A stretch of 64,000 nt of DNA from Ammoniphilus resinae (lineage in GTDB: Bacteria > Bacillota > Bacilli > Aneurinibacillales > RAOX-1). The position numbers and the translations under genes are program-made. Below the pieces are notes generated by a model that saw only the letters and a list, made by a program, of their open reading frames with translations, did no database searches and was not told the DNA's origin. The stretch's first letter is position 1; every line of letters begins with the position of its first letter. This document shows positions 53,056 through 62,015 of this stretch, piece after piece. The stretch is taken from assembly GCF_017873965.1 (NCBI RefSeq), contig NZ_JAGGKT010000002.1, forward strand, positions 124,001 through 188,000, in the 5' to 3' direction.

Positions 53056-54474
53056 GTGGAACAGGAGATTTGTTTTGCAACAGCCAGGGATCTTGCACAT
53101 GCAATACAAGACCGCAAACTATCAGCGCGTGAGGTGATGGAAGCTCATTTATCCCAGGTGAAACGGGTCAATCCACAAGTGAACGCCATTGTATCATTAG
53201 ATGAAGAGAAGGCTATGCAAGCAGCCATTCAAGCAGACGAGAGACTAATGCGTGGGGAAAGCGTAGGGGCTTTTCACGGTTTACCCATTGCCATCAAGGA
53301 CACACACAATGCTGCTGGTTTTCTCACCACCTGTGGTTCTAAGGCATTGCGCGACAACATGGCTACAAAGGACGACCTGATTGTCGAAAGATTACGCGGA
53401 GCAGGGGCAATAGTGATAGGGAAAACGAATGTCCCGGAATTTGCCGCTGGTTCGCATACTTTTAACGAAGTGTTTGGAGTGACGCGCAATCCGTATCATC
53501 CTTTGCGCACTGCAGGGGGAAGCAGCGGCGGAGCAGCGGTGGCAGTAACTTGCGGAATGATCCCTTTTGCCGATGGCAGTGATATGGGTGGTTCTTGCCG
53601 TTACCCGGCAGCTTTTAACAATGTCGTTGGATTGAGAACTTCACCTGGACGAGTACCGACATATCCAAAAGCGGCTTTATACTCTCCGCTTTCTGTCCAA
53701 GGACCTATTACGCGAAATGTTTCCGATGCTTTGTTTATGATGTCCGTCCTAGCCGGGCCTGACGCGAGATCTCCGCTTTCCATTGAAGAACCAGGGAAGA
53801 AATTTCTTGAACCCTTGGAAGCGGACATCAAAGGACTTCGTGTTGCATACTCTGTCGATCTGGGTGGTTTGATTCCAGTCGATGCCGCGGTTAGGAAAAA
53901 TTTCGCAGAGCAGATCCAAATCTTTAACGATTTAGGGTGCAAAGTGGAAGAAGTCTGTCCAGATTTCTCGGATGCAGATGCAATCTTTCAAATTTGGCGT
54001 GCCTGGGAAATGGAAATGACATACAGCGAACTATTTGATCAGTACCAAAACCTGATGAAACCAAGTTTTGTCTGGAATGTGCAAAAAGGGCGTGTATTAA
54101 ACGGTGTCGATATCGGGCGGGCAGAGAGACTGCGCAGTCAGCTTTACCATCGGTTACGCGAATTTTTCTCGCAGTATGACGCGTTTATCCTTCCTGTTAG
54201 CCAAGTTCCACCATTTGACGCGAATTTCGAATATCCAACAGAAATCAATGGCAACTCCCTTACAACCTACATTGATTGGATGCGTTCTTGTTACTACATA
54301 TCTGCCACCGGAAATCCTGCGTTGTCTGTTCCAAGCGGTTTTACAGAGGATGGATTGCCTTTAGGTTTGCAAATTGTCGGGCCACACCGCGGTGACTTTG
54401 AAGTGTTGAGAATAGGCTATGCCTTTGAACAAGCAACAGGATATGGCAAGCAAAGACCAAAGCTGGCTCTATAG
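53056..54474 (+). CDS. Amidase signature family hydrolase
   Basis: The 472-residue enzyme belongs to the amidase signature family, which uses Ser-cisSer-Lys. The Lys lies in PIAIKDTHN, the cis-Ser in TAGGSSGGAAVAV and the nucleophile Ser in DGSDMGGSCRYPA. GTG at 53056 follows TAGGAG at 8-10 bases; the ATGs at 53035 and 53038 have no ribosome-binding site but cannot be fully excluded. It leads a set of co-directional genes (transporter, partner protein, UGSC selenoprotein candidate, MBL hydrolase), perhaps releasing an amide-bound substrate. Substrate unknown. Confidence 0.88.
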   Translation: MEQEICFATARDLAHAIQDRKLSAREVMEAHLSQVKRVNPQVNAIVSLDEEKAMQAAIQADERLMRGESVGAFHGLPIAIKDTHNAAGFLTTCGSKALRDNMATKDDLIVERLRGAGAIVIGKTNVPEFAAGSHTFNEVFGVTRNPYHPLRTAGGSSGGAAVAVTCGMIPFADGSDMGGSCRYPAAFNNVVGLRTSPGRVPTYPKAALYSPLSVQGPITRNVSDALFMMSVLAGPDARSPLSIEEPGKKFLEPLEADIKGLRVAYSVDLGGLIPVDAAVRKNFAEQIQIFNDLGCKVEEVCPDFSDADAIFQIWRAWEMEMTYSELFDQYQNLMKPSFVWNVQKGRVLNGVDIGRAERLRSQLYHRLREFFSQYDAFILPVSQVPPFDANFEYPTEINGNSLTTYIDWMRSCYYISATGNPALSVPSGFTEDGLPLGLQIVGPHRGDFEVLRIGYAFEQATGYGKQRPKLAL

Positions 54475-54506
54475 ATTTTTTATAATATGTGAAAGGGTTG
54501 AACTCA

Positions 54507-55859
54507 ATGTTTAAGTCAATGACCTTGTTTTTTGACAGAGCCGTACAACGTTACCTGCCAGATGCTTTTTTATTTGCAATTCTATTAACTTTAGTAGTAT
54601 TTGTATTAGGAATTGGCTTTACCGAAAGCACTCCATTAGACATGGTAAAGTATTGGGGTGATGGGTTCTGGAATCTGCTTGCTTTTGCTATGCAGATGTC
54701 ACTCATCGTTGTAACAGGCTATGTTTTGGCGAACAGTCCTTTCTTCGAGTCCTCATTGGCAAAGTTAGCGAATCTTGCGAAAACACCAGGCCACGCAATT
54801 CTTATGGTTACTTTTGTAACCGCTGTTGCTTGTTTGATTAACTATGGATTCGGTTTAGTAATCGGCGCCTTATTTGCAAGACATTTAATCCGCGCCGTAC
54901 CGAAAGTCAATTATCGACTGTTAGTTGCGAGTGCTTACAGCGGCTATTTGGTTTGGCATGGGGGTCTATCGGGTTCCATTCCGTTGACTCTAGCAACTCC
55001 CAAACATTTTCTAGAAGATAAAGTAGGCATCATCCCGATCACCGAGACGATTTTTACAAGCTACAATATTTTTATCGTAGTCGTTTTGCTGGTTACCCTT
55101 CCTTTATTAAATTGGCTTTTAATGAAAAATACAGATGATCAAGACAGAATGGCAGAACTGTTATCTGAAAAAGAAATGGCTGCAGCGATTGAGCCGCCAA
55201 CGGAGCCTGCAAGAGAAATGATTACGGGTGAACCATTATCTCCTGCTGATCGTTTAGAAAACAGTAAGCTCATTTCCATGATCATTGGTCTATTAGGTCT
55301 AAGCTTTATCGTCTATCATTTTGTTACGAAAGGACTAGACCTGAATATCAATATTGTCAATTTTATCTTCTTATTTTTGGGGATTCTGTTTCACAAAACC
55401 CCTCGCCGCTTCTTAAACAGCGTCACAGAGGGTGTAAAAAATGCCGGCGGAATCATCATTCAGTTTCCTTTTTATGCGGGAATCATGGGGATGATGGGTG
55501 CTTCAGGGTTATCAGCACTCATTTCCATGTGGTTTGTCGATATTTCCAATGAAGTTACTTTCCCCTTATTTACCTTTATCAGTGCCGGCTTTGTTAACTT
55601 ATTTGTTCCATCCGGTGGCGGTCAGTGGGCAGTGCAAGGACCGATCATGATCCCTGCAGCGATGGAGCTTGGTGTTGACACAGCAAAAACGGCAATGGCC
55701 ATTGCCTGGGGTGACGCCTGGACGAACATGATTCAGCCGTTCTGGACCTTACCGATGCTAGCTATTGCTGGACTCAAGGTAAAAGATATTATTGGATTTT
55801 GTGTGATGACTTTGATTTGGGGATTCATTCCGATTGCTATTGGGCTTTTATTCCTTTAA
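54507..55859 (+). CDS. AtoE-like short-chain fatty acid transporter
   Basis: The 450-residue membrane protein has about ten to twelve helices and matches the AtoE/TIGR00366 short-chain fatty acid transporter family (FFDRAVQRYLPDAFLFAILLT at the start; VWHGGLSGSIPLTLATP; NLFVPSGGGQWAVQGPI). ATG at 54507 lies after GTGAAAGGG. It follows the amidase by 32 bases and precedes the partner of the UGSC gene, suggesting import of a small organic acid handled by the pathway. Confidence 0.87.
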   Translation: MFKSMTLFFDRAVQRYLPDAFLFAILLTLVVFVLGIGFTESTPLDMVKYWGDGFWNLLAFAMQMSLIVVTGYVLANSPFFESSLAKLANLAKTPGHAILMVTFVTAVACLINYGFGLVIGALFARHLIRAVPKVNYRLLVASAYSGYLVWHGGLSGSIPLTLATPKHFLEDKVGIIPITETIFTSYNIFIVVVLLVTLPLLNWLLMKNTDDQDRMAELLSEKEMAAAIEPPTEPAREMITGEPLSPADRLENSKLISMIIGLLGLSFIVYHFVTKGLDLNINIVNFIFLFLGILFHKTPRRFLNSVTEGVKNAGGIIIQFPFYAGIMGMMGASGLSALISMWFVDISNEVTFPLFTFISAGFVNLFVPSGGGQWAVQGPIMIPAAMELGVDTAKTAMAIAWGDAWTNMIQPFWTLPMLAIAGLKVKDIIGFCVMTLIWGFIPIAIGLLFL

Positions 55860-55895
55860 AAAACCATTGATTTACGAAAAGGAGGTACTAACCTA

Positions 55896-56945
55896 ATGGA
55901 ATCAACAATTAAACTTGATAATTGGGCAAATACCATGGAGTATTTCTTTGAAAAGGGATGGACAGATGGGTTGCCGATTGTTCCTCCGACGAAAGAACTT
56001 GTGGAAGCCATGTTATCCCACACGACGAGAGATCCGGATGAGATTGTTGCCATAGTTCCCCCCAGATGGGTCGGTGCAACGGTTCGTGATGTCGCGATTA
56101 ATGCGGTGATGGCTGGCTGTAAGCCGGAGTATTTGCCAGTTGTCATAGCAAGTGTGGAAGCGGCTTGTGATGAACGGTTTAATTTAAATGGAATCCAGGC
56201 GACAACGCATGTTGTGAGTCCTTTAATGATCGTAAATGGCCCAATCCGAAACGAACTATCTATTAATTCTAAATACAATGTGTTTGGTCAAGGTTTTAGA
56301 GCGAATGCAACGATTGGGAGAGCGTTTCGCCTAGTATTAATGAATTTAGGCGGCGGGATTCCCGGAGAGACGGATCAGTCCTGTTTTGGACACCCGGGGA
56401 AGTTCTCCTATTGTATCGCGGAAAACGAAGAGGAGAGTCCCTGGGAGTCCTATCATGTAGAAAAGGGTTATAACGCTGAGGATAGCACAGTGACACTGTT
56501 TGGAGGAGAGGCCCCTCACAGCTGTTCCAACCATGTAAGCAATGATCCGTATGGGATCTGTATGACCATCGCCGACACCATGGCAACTCTTGGGAATAAC
56601 AATCAATTGGTGTCAGGTGAAATCGTGGTTGTGATTGGTCCGGAACATGCGGAGACGATTAAGCAAAGCGGTTGGACAAAAGAGGATATTCGCTACTATC
56701 TCTATCAAAACGCAAGAAACAATATTGAAAAATTAAGGTTTTACGGAAGATACGGCAAAACATGGAATAAAAACTGGCCAAAATGGATTGATCGAGATAA
56801 TCCTGAGGAGAGGGTTCCCGTTGTTCCTAAACCAGAAAACATCCATATCCTCTATGCTGGCGGACCTGCTGGCCGATTTTCTATTGTGGTTCCTGGTTGG
56901 GGAAGAATGGGCGGGCAGGCTGTTACCAAATTGATTCGAAAATAA
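55896..56945 (+). CDS. Conserved protein associated with UGSC protein
   Basis: The 349-residue soluble protein is not assigned to an enzyme. It contains possible redox residues (AGCKPEYLPVV, ETDQSCFGHPGKFSYCIAENE, HSCSNHVSNDPYG) and glycine-rich turns (LNLGGGIPGE, GRFSIVVPGWGRMGGQ). GGAGG precedes the ATG. The next gene, the UGSC candidate, starts 21 bases after its stop, so the two probably form one complex or pathway step. I recall no experimental function for either. Confidence 0.65.
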   Translation: MESTIKLDNWANTMEYFFEKGWTDGLPIVPPTKELVEAMLSHTTRDPDEIVAIVPPRWVGATVRDVAINAVMAGCKPEYLPVVIASVEAACDERFNLNGIQATTHVVSPLMIVNGPIRNELSINSKYNVFGQGFRANATIGRAFRLVLMNLGGGIPGETDQSCFGHPGKFSYCIAENEEESPWESYHVEKGYNAEDSTVTLFGGEAPHSCSNHVSNDPYGICMTIADTMATLGNNNQLVSGEIVVVIGPEHAETIKQSGWTKEDIRYYLYQNARNNIEKLRFYGRYGKTWNKNWPKWIDRDNPEERVPVVPKPENIHILYAGGPAGRFSIVVPGWGRMGGQAVTKLIRK

Positions 56946-56966
56946 CTAAAAAGGAAGGTGGAAAGC

Positions 56967-57590
56967 ATGTTTGAGGTTTACATTCCTACAGGACTTGCGG
57001 AAACGAAATTAAAATTTCCATCCCCCCGTTTAGATACACTGGACGGAAAGGTCCTCGGGCTACTAGACAACGGAAAATGGAATTCGAAAAAACTTTTAAA
57101 TGAAGTGCAAGATATCCTGATCAAAAACTACAACATCAAAGATGTGATCAAATGGAAAAAGCCCAATTTCTCCGCGCCAGCGAATCGGGATATGCGTGAG
57201 GAAATAGCTAAGAAATGCGATTTTGTTGTGTCAGCAATTGGTGACTGAGGGTCCTGCACTTCGTGTTGTATACACGATGGGGTTGGACTTGAAGAACTTG
57301 GTGTACCAGTTGCTGCAATTGCCACCACCGTTTTTTCCAAAGAAGCGAAGAACTCTGCAAACATTCTGAGGATGCCAGATTTTGTTACGGTAGAGATTAC
57401 ACATCCGTTATCAACCTTAACGCAGGAGCAAATCCGTGAACGAGCCTACGAAGCGGTGCAAAGCATTGTGCCGATCATTACGGGGCAGGAGGTTGATCTG
57501 AGGAAAGAGACTGGTGAAAAAGTTGAAAAGCTAGTAAACACAAACCATTCCGATAACAGTCAAAACGTTGAAAGCTGTGCAGATGAGTGA
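56967..57590 (+). CDS. UGSC-motif selenoprotein candidate (in-frame TGA read as selenocysteine)
   Basis: Two open segments in one frame are separated only by TGA at 57246-57248. Read through as selenocysteine they give 207 residues, with Sec94 in the motif AIGD-U-GSCTSCC. The downstream part (GLEELGVPVAAIATTVFSKE...MPDFVTVEITHPLS) clearly continues the fold. A UGSC family, with Sec or Cys at that place, exists in protein databases to my knowledge but lacks assigned chemistry; the Sec-X-X-Cys pair recalls GrdB/PrdB reductases. A hairpin directly after the TGA suits a bacterial SECIS. ATG at 56967 follows AAGGAAGG. The alternative is a nonsense mutation, less likely because exactly GSC follows. 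Confidence 0.82.
57249..57290 (+). promoter_or_regulatory. SECIS-like hairpin after the in-frame TGA
   Basis: GGGTCC (57249-57254) pairs with GGACTT (57285-57290, two G-U), and TCGTGT (57261-57266) with ACACGA (57272-57277) around the loop TGTAT. The loop G at 57268 is 20 bases after the TGA, within the range of bacterial SECIS elements that bind SelB. Confidence 0.65.
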
Positions 57591-57603
57591 ACGGTGTAAG
57601 TCC

Positions 57604-57629
57604 AAGGTGTCCGTGTGACACCTTTTTAA
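57604..57629 (+). terminator. Terminator after the UGSC gene
   Basis: AAGGTGTC and GACACCTT enclose a 5-base loop and are followed by T's. The MBL gene may thus be partly independent. Confidence 0.8.
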
Positions 57630-57702
57630 TTTAACTAATTTTTGTCTAACCCTTTGGACAAATTAGGAAATGATTCCTAATCATTTAAAAGGGGAAATGG
57701 AC

Positions 57703-58548
57703 GTGGAAAAAGATTTGTCCTATGGCAGTGATTACAAATATTTACCGGTTACTTCCATACGAAGTGGGCTTGGAGTAGAGGTAAGACCTGATATTTATTG
57801 TCATACCATTCAGATTGTGAATATCTGTTTGGTTGGCGATCCAAAAACAGAGGACTTTGTCTTGATCGATACAGGAATGCCAAAATCTGTAGATGAGATC
57901 ATCTCTGTAGTCGAAGGGCGTTTTGGTTCGCAAAGCCGTCCCAAAGCGATTGTTTTAACACATGGTCATTTTGATCATGTTGGGGCTGTTGTTGATTTGG
58001 TCAAGGAGTGGAATGTTCCTGTCTATGCCCATGAGCTGGAGATGCCTTATTTAACAGGAAGAGAGAGCTACCCCGAACCAGACCCAACAGTAGAAGGAGG
58101 GATGGTGGCAAAGATGTCACCGATTTTCCCAATTGAACCCATCAACTTAGGAGATCACGTTAGACCCCTTCCATCTGACGGAAGTGTTCCTGAGCTGTTA
58201 GGCTTTCGCTGGATTCACACGCCAGGACACTCGCCGGGGCACATCTCTTTATTTAGAGAAGAGGATCGCTTGCTAATCGTTGGAGACGCATTTGTTACGG
58301 TGAAACAGGATTCCCTCTATAAAGTGCTAACACAAGATTTTGAGATAAATGGACCACCTAGATACCTGACCACCGATTGGCAGGCCGCTTGGAATTCGGT
58401 AAAGAATCTGCAGGCCCTAAATCCAACGGTTGCTGTTGTTGGACATGGGATGCCTATTTCCGGGGAGGTCTTATCCAATAGTTTGGAAAAACTGGTAAAG
58501 GAGTTTGATCGGATCGCCATCCCGGATTACGGAAAGTATGTGCAGTAA
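57703..58548 (+). CDS. Metallo-beta-lactamase-fold hydrolase
   Basis: The 281-residue enzyme has the MBL motif THGHFDHVG (residue ~87), the downstream His (HTPGHSPGHISL), Asp (IVGDAFVTV) and final His (VVGHGMPISG). Many such proteins hydrolyse thioesters, lactones or related bonds. GTG at 57703, 9 bases after AAAGGGG, is preferred; ATGs at 57670 and 57697 are badly spaced. It may finish a pathway with the UGSC gene, though a terminator lies between. Confidence 0.85.
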   Translation: MEKDLSYGSDYKYLPVTSIRSGLGVEVRPDIYCHTIQIVNICLVGDPKTEDFVLIDTGMPKSVDEIISVVEGRFGSQSRPKAIVLTHGHFDHVGAVVDLVKEWNVPVYAHELEMPYLTGRESYPEPDPTVEGGMVAKMSPIFPIEPINLGDHVRPLPSDGSVPELLGFRWIHTPGHSPGHISLFREEDRLLIVGDAFVTVKQDSLYKVLTQDFEINGPPRYLTTDWQAAWNSVKNLQALNPTVAVVGHGMPISGEVLSNSLEKLVKEFDRIAIPDYGKYVQ

Positions 58549-58549
58549 G

Positions 58550-58590
58550 GAAAAGACCATCAGTTCGAATTGCTGGTGGTCTTTTCCATG
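58550..58590. terminator. Bidirectional terminator between MBL and lysR genes
   Basis: GGAAAAGACCATCAG pairs with the GCTGGTGGTCTTTTCC side around an 8-base loop, overlapping the 3' end of lysR. Confidence 0.8.
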
Positions 58591-59453
58591 ATTCCAGTTA
58601 GATTTTTTATAAACTCACGGGTTGCGGCGCTCATAAATTTTTCTTTTCGATAAACGATCCCGATTTCTTTTTGCGGGGTAGGCTCGTGAATAGGGATGAT
58701 CCGTATTTGACTTTTATCAAGATTGGTTAAATATGATTTCGGTAGGATCGTCGCCGCGACGTTGCCCAACACGATGTCTACTAACGCATCTAAGGTTGTC
58801 ATTTCAAAAATGGGGCGGAATAAGAAGCCGGCTTTTCTCGAGGCTTCATCAATAAGCTGCCTGACCAAGAATCTAGGAGGCAGCAGCACCATGGGGATGG
58901 TCTCTAAATCCCTTAATTCCACAGTCGAATGGCCCGCGAGTTGATGGTCAACTGAAACGGCTAAGGATAGCTCCTCTGTAAACAACGGGATCCGTTCTAA
59001 TTGTCCATCCTCCAAAGGTAAAAAAACAACACCAAGGTCTAATTCGTTCTGCAAAAGTCTCCGTTTGGTCTCCTCTGTTGAGAGTTGGCTGATGGTTATT
59101 TTGATATTGGGATACTGTTTGTGAAAAAGAATAACCGCCGAGGTAAGAAGATGGTTCAACGAGCACCCAATGGTAATTTCGCCTTGCTGCAGTCCTTTCA
59201 GTTCTCCTATTGCTGCTTTTGCCTGTTCGATGGTATCGACAACCTGTGTTGCATACTTCAAAAGCACACGTCCCGCTTCGGTCATCATCACTTTTTTTCC
59301 CACCCGATCAAATAGGGGAAGTCCAAGCGCATCTTCCAATTGACGAATTTGTTGGCTTAAAGTAGGTTGCGTAATATTTAAGGTTTCCGCTGCTCGAGTA
59401 AAGTGCAACTCCTTACACACAGCGATAAAATATTCAAGTTGCCTGATCTCCAC
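58560..59453 (-). CDS. LysR-family transcriptional regulator
   Basis: The 297-residue protein has the LysR winged helix (residues ~1-60: MEIRQLEYFIAVCKELHFTRAAETLNITQPTLSQQIRQLE) and a type 2 periplasmic-binding-protein-like effector domain. GTG start follows AAGGGG. It is divergent from an EamA exporter, and a near-perfect palindrome of LysR type lies in the shared promoter region, so self- and exporter control is likely. It also ends next to the UGSC/MBL cluster and could regulate that as well. Effector unknown. Confidence 0.9.
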   Translation of the reverse strand: MEIRQLEYFIAVCKELHFTRAAETLNITQPTLSQQIRQLEDALGLPLFDRVGKKVMMTEAGRVLLKYATQVVDTIEQAKAAIGELKGLQQGEITIGCSLNHLLTSAVILFHKQYPNIKITISQLSTEETKRRLLQNELDLGVVFLPLEDGQLERIPLFTEELSLAVSVDHQLAGHSTVELRDLETIPMVLLPPRFLVRQLIDEASRKAGFLFRPIFEMTTLDALVDIVLGNVAATILPKSYLTNLDKSQIRIIPIHEPTPQKEIGIVYRKEKFMSAATREFIKNLTGIMEKTTSNSN

Positions 59454-59468
59454 GCTTACAACCCCTTA

Positions 59469-59493
59469 AAATGATAGATGATATCTATCATTT
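59469..59493. promoter_or_regulatory. LysR-type operator with ATAG-N7-CTAT core
   Basis: Arms AAATGATAGAT and ATCTATCATTT are perfect inverted copies around GAT. The core ATAG-N7-CTAT follows the T-N11-A rule and resembles OxyR-type half sites. It is about 20 bases upstream of the lysR start. Confidence 0.6.
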
Positions 59494-59573
59494 TAATAAA
59501 ATATTACAATTTGATCAATGATTAAAAAGGGCATAGAGTGAAAGATAGGAATTAGGAAAAAGGAGGGAACCTT

Positions 59574-60494
59574 TTGCATCGAGCTTATCTTTTTCTATTG
59601 TTATGTAATTTACTATGGGCGGGGAACATTATTTTCGGAAAATTAGTTACGTCTGAATTAACACCACTATGGATCACCTTTCTGCGTTGGTTTATCGCAA
59701 TTCTTATTCTTGTTCCGATCACCCAGTTGCTAGAGCGGCCGAATTGGATGGGCATCTTGCGAAAGCATTGGAGGCCATTAGCTTTGATGGGGATCTTTGG
59801 AGGCATTCTTTTTAATGGCTTAACTTACATAGCGATTACGTACACGTCACCAACCAATGTTGCCTTGATTAGTGCCTTGATGCCCGCTTTTATTATGATT
59901 TTTTCTGTTTTGTTTCTTCATGAAAAGGTTGGGATAACTCAAATACTCGGTTTGGCTCTCTCCTTTTTTGGAGTGGTTTTCATCTTGACAGGCGGGGCAC
60001 CTTATCAGGTTTTTCAAACCCAATATAATTTAGGCGATTTGTTGATGCTTGTGGTTGGTTTATGTTGGGCGATCTATTCTATCTTAGCAAAAAAACTTTC
60101 TCACGTGACACCCTTAACAGCGACCACGATTTCCTCTTGCTTTGCAGTCCTGTTTATGCTGCCGTTTCTCCCATTTTCTCCGGTAGATCTTGTTCAAGTC
60201 ACGACAATGGGCTGGGTGGGGATCCTATACATTGGCATCTTTGCCACTGTAGGCGCCTTTGTTTTATGGAATATTTCAGTCTGTGAGCTAGGTGCGAGCA
60301 AATCCAGCATCTCCATGAACCTGGTTCCCGTTTACACAGGAATTCTAACGATTTTCCTTGGTGGACAACTGGCGGTCTCGCAGGTGATCGGTGGATTAAT
60401 TGTGTTCGGAGGGATGATACTAACTACAAATTTAGTCCAGTTTGGTCTGGTACACAAGAAGACTGTCCGAAATTTACATAATAGGGTAGGGTAA
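59574..60494 (+). CDS. EamA-family (DMT superfamily) transporter
   Basis: The 306-residue membrane protein has ten predicted helices in two EamA repeats (LFLLLCNLLWAGNIIFGKL and later LGDLLMLVVGLCWAIYSILAKK), typical of metabolite or amino acid exporters. TTG start at 59574 after GGAGGG. It is divergent from a LysR regulator, a common pairing for exporter control. Substrate unknown. Confidence 0.88.
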   Translation: MHRAYLFLLLCNLLWAGNIIFGKLVTSELTPLWITFLRWFIAILILVPITQLLERPNWMGILRKHWRPLALMGIFGGILFNGLTYIAITYTSPTNVALISALMPAFIMIFSVLFLHEKVGITQILGLALSFFGVVFILTGGAPYQVFQTQYNLGDLLMLVVGLCWAIYSILAKKLSHVTPLTATTISSCFAVLFMLPFLPFSPVDLVQVTTMGWVGILYIGIFATVGAFVLWNISVCELGASKSSISMNLVPVYTGILTIFLGGQLAVSQVIGGLIVFGGMILTTNLVQFGLVHKKTVRNLHNRVG

Positions 60495-60528
60495 CCCCCA
60501 ATATGGTGTGGTATTTAGAGAGGTGGGC

Positions 60529-60717
60529 CAATAACGGAATTTTTTTCCTTTATTGTCTAGAATCTGAGAAAAAGATGATCAATAACGGAAAATATTTCCG
60601 TTATGAGGCCGCAAATGGGAATTTTACCATAGTCACCAGCCAAATAACGGAAAATATTTCCGCTAAAACCATAACTTAAACCTCAAGTTCCCGAATAACG
60701 GAAAAATCTTCCGCTAT
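60529..60717. repeat. Cluster of four dispersed palindromes (60.6 kb)
   Basis: Copies at 60529-60555, 60581-60604, 60643-60665 and 60694-60717. The last contains the stop codon (60714-60716, minus strand) of the histidine-kinase gene. The 219-base interval between the two convergent genes consists mostly of these elements. Confidence 0.85.
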
Positions 60718-62012
60718 CTCAAAACGGGCAGGTGCATAACAAAGGTCGTACCCTGTCCCACCGTACTTTCTACAGTGATGGTGCCGCCATGTGCCTGAAC
60801 AATCCACTGGGCGATCGATAATCCCAGGCCAGTTCCGCCATGTTCACGGGAACGTGCTTTATCGGCCCGATAAAAACGATCAAAGATCCGTTTCTGTTGA
60901 TCCGGTGCAATTCCGATTCCCGTGTCTGTGACCGCGATGCGCAATGCATTTTCACTGGCTTTCTCAACTTGAATAGAAATCTCTCCCTCTGTTGGAGTGT
61001 AACGAAGGGCATTATCCAACAGAATGTAAAATAATTGCCGCATTCGTTCCGAGTCCGCATACATCGTAAAATCCCGTTCCAGATTCAGATTCAATCGAAT
61101 ATTTTTCTTTGCTGCCAAGTGTTGAAAAGATCTCATCAGTGATTCAAGCAGTGGACGAGTTTCTACAGGTTCAACGACAATCTCAATTACACCGGAATCG
61201 ACACGGGCCAAGGTGAGTAAATCCGTAAGCAGCTTTTCCATCCGTTCCACTTCATCTTGCAAATCATCGAGAACCTGTTGAGAGAAATCGGACATCTGTT
61301 TCTTTTCCTCAGCTGCCAGCACCTCAAGGGAAGAGTGGACCACACTCAAGGGTGTCCGCAGCTCGTGCGAAGCGTCGGCAACAAACTCTTGCTGCCTGCG
61401 GAATGCTTGCATGATCGGGTTCATTGCTTTTCCCGCCATGAAATAACTAATTAATGAAGACAGTCCAAGAAAGAGGATGGACAAGCCAAATAATATCCAA
61501 AGCAAACGATCCATAATATGTTTCTGCTCGGAAATGTCTGTACCCGCAAAGGCCGTGCCAAGAAAATCTCCGTTATCAAAAACCGGCTTGCCTGCCAGCA
61601 CGAGATGGATGGTCCGATCACCGGCTTTCAAATGAACAAATTGAACATCCTCGACCTGCGTTGCTTCTTGCACCAACGTATATAACCGGGACGGTTCGAG
61701 CAAAAAGGAGGGAGCATCCGCTTTTACTAGTTCACCATCCCTGGATACGAGGAAATAAAACGAACGGGAAAACTCCGATTCATCAAATGAATCATGATCC
61801 TCGATCTTTGGTTTTTTGCGCTCCTCCCATTTCAAAAAATCTTTCGCGTGATCCTCTGCCTCCTCGTGGGCTAGCTGAAGCACCTTTTCTTTACTATCGT
61901 GATAAAGGAATTGCGAGAGGATGAAATAACTGAGTGCTGTAAAGGTGAACAGGAAAAGGGTCATCAGCGCCGTATAAATTATGGTTAGGCGTTTCTTCGT
62001 GCTTTTAAACAA
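60714..62012 (-). CDS. Sensor histidine kinase
   Basis: The 432-residue kinase has two membrane helices (residues ~8-33 and ~173-198) with a ~140-residue sensor domain between. HisKA with His216 (DASHELRTPLSV) and HATPase motifs (ILLDNALRYTP, TDTGIGIAP, GGTGLGLSI) follow. The cognate regulator lies 3 bases upstream. The stop TAG is provided by a dispersed palindrome. The kinase is likely to control the divergent exported protein and ApbE genes, a layout seen for redox or flavin-linked envelope systems. Confidence 0.92.
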   Translation of the reverse strand: MFKSTKKRLTIIYTALMTLFLFTFTALSYFILSQFLYHDSKEKVLQLAHEEAEDHAKDFLKWEERKKPKIEDHDSFDESEFSRSFYFLVSRDGELVKADAPSFLLEPSRLYTLVQEATQVEDVQFVHLKAGDRTIHLVLAGKPVFDNGDFLGTAFAGTDISEQKHIMDRLLWILFGLSILFLGLSSLISYFMAGKAMNPIMQAFRRQQEFVADASHELRTPLSVVHSSLEVLAAEEKKQMSDFSQQVLDDLQDEVERMEKLLTDLLTLARVDSGVIEIVVEPVETRPLLESLMRSFQHLAAKKNIRLNLNLERDFTMYADSERMRQLFYILLDNALRYTPTEGEISIQVEKASENALRIAVTDTGIGIAPDQQKRIFDRFYRADKARSREHGGTGLGLSIAQWIVQAHGGTITVESTVGQGTTFVMHLPVLR

Positions 62013-62015
62013 TGT

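Noticed and set aside
57372-57590. A separate 72-residue gene starting at ATG 57372
   Set aside because: It has no ribosome-binding site, is in the same frame as the upstream gene, and is best explained as the C-terminal half of the UGSC selenoprotein candidate.
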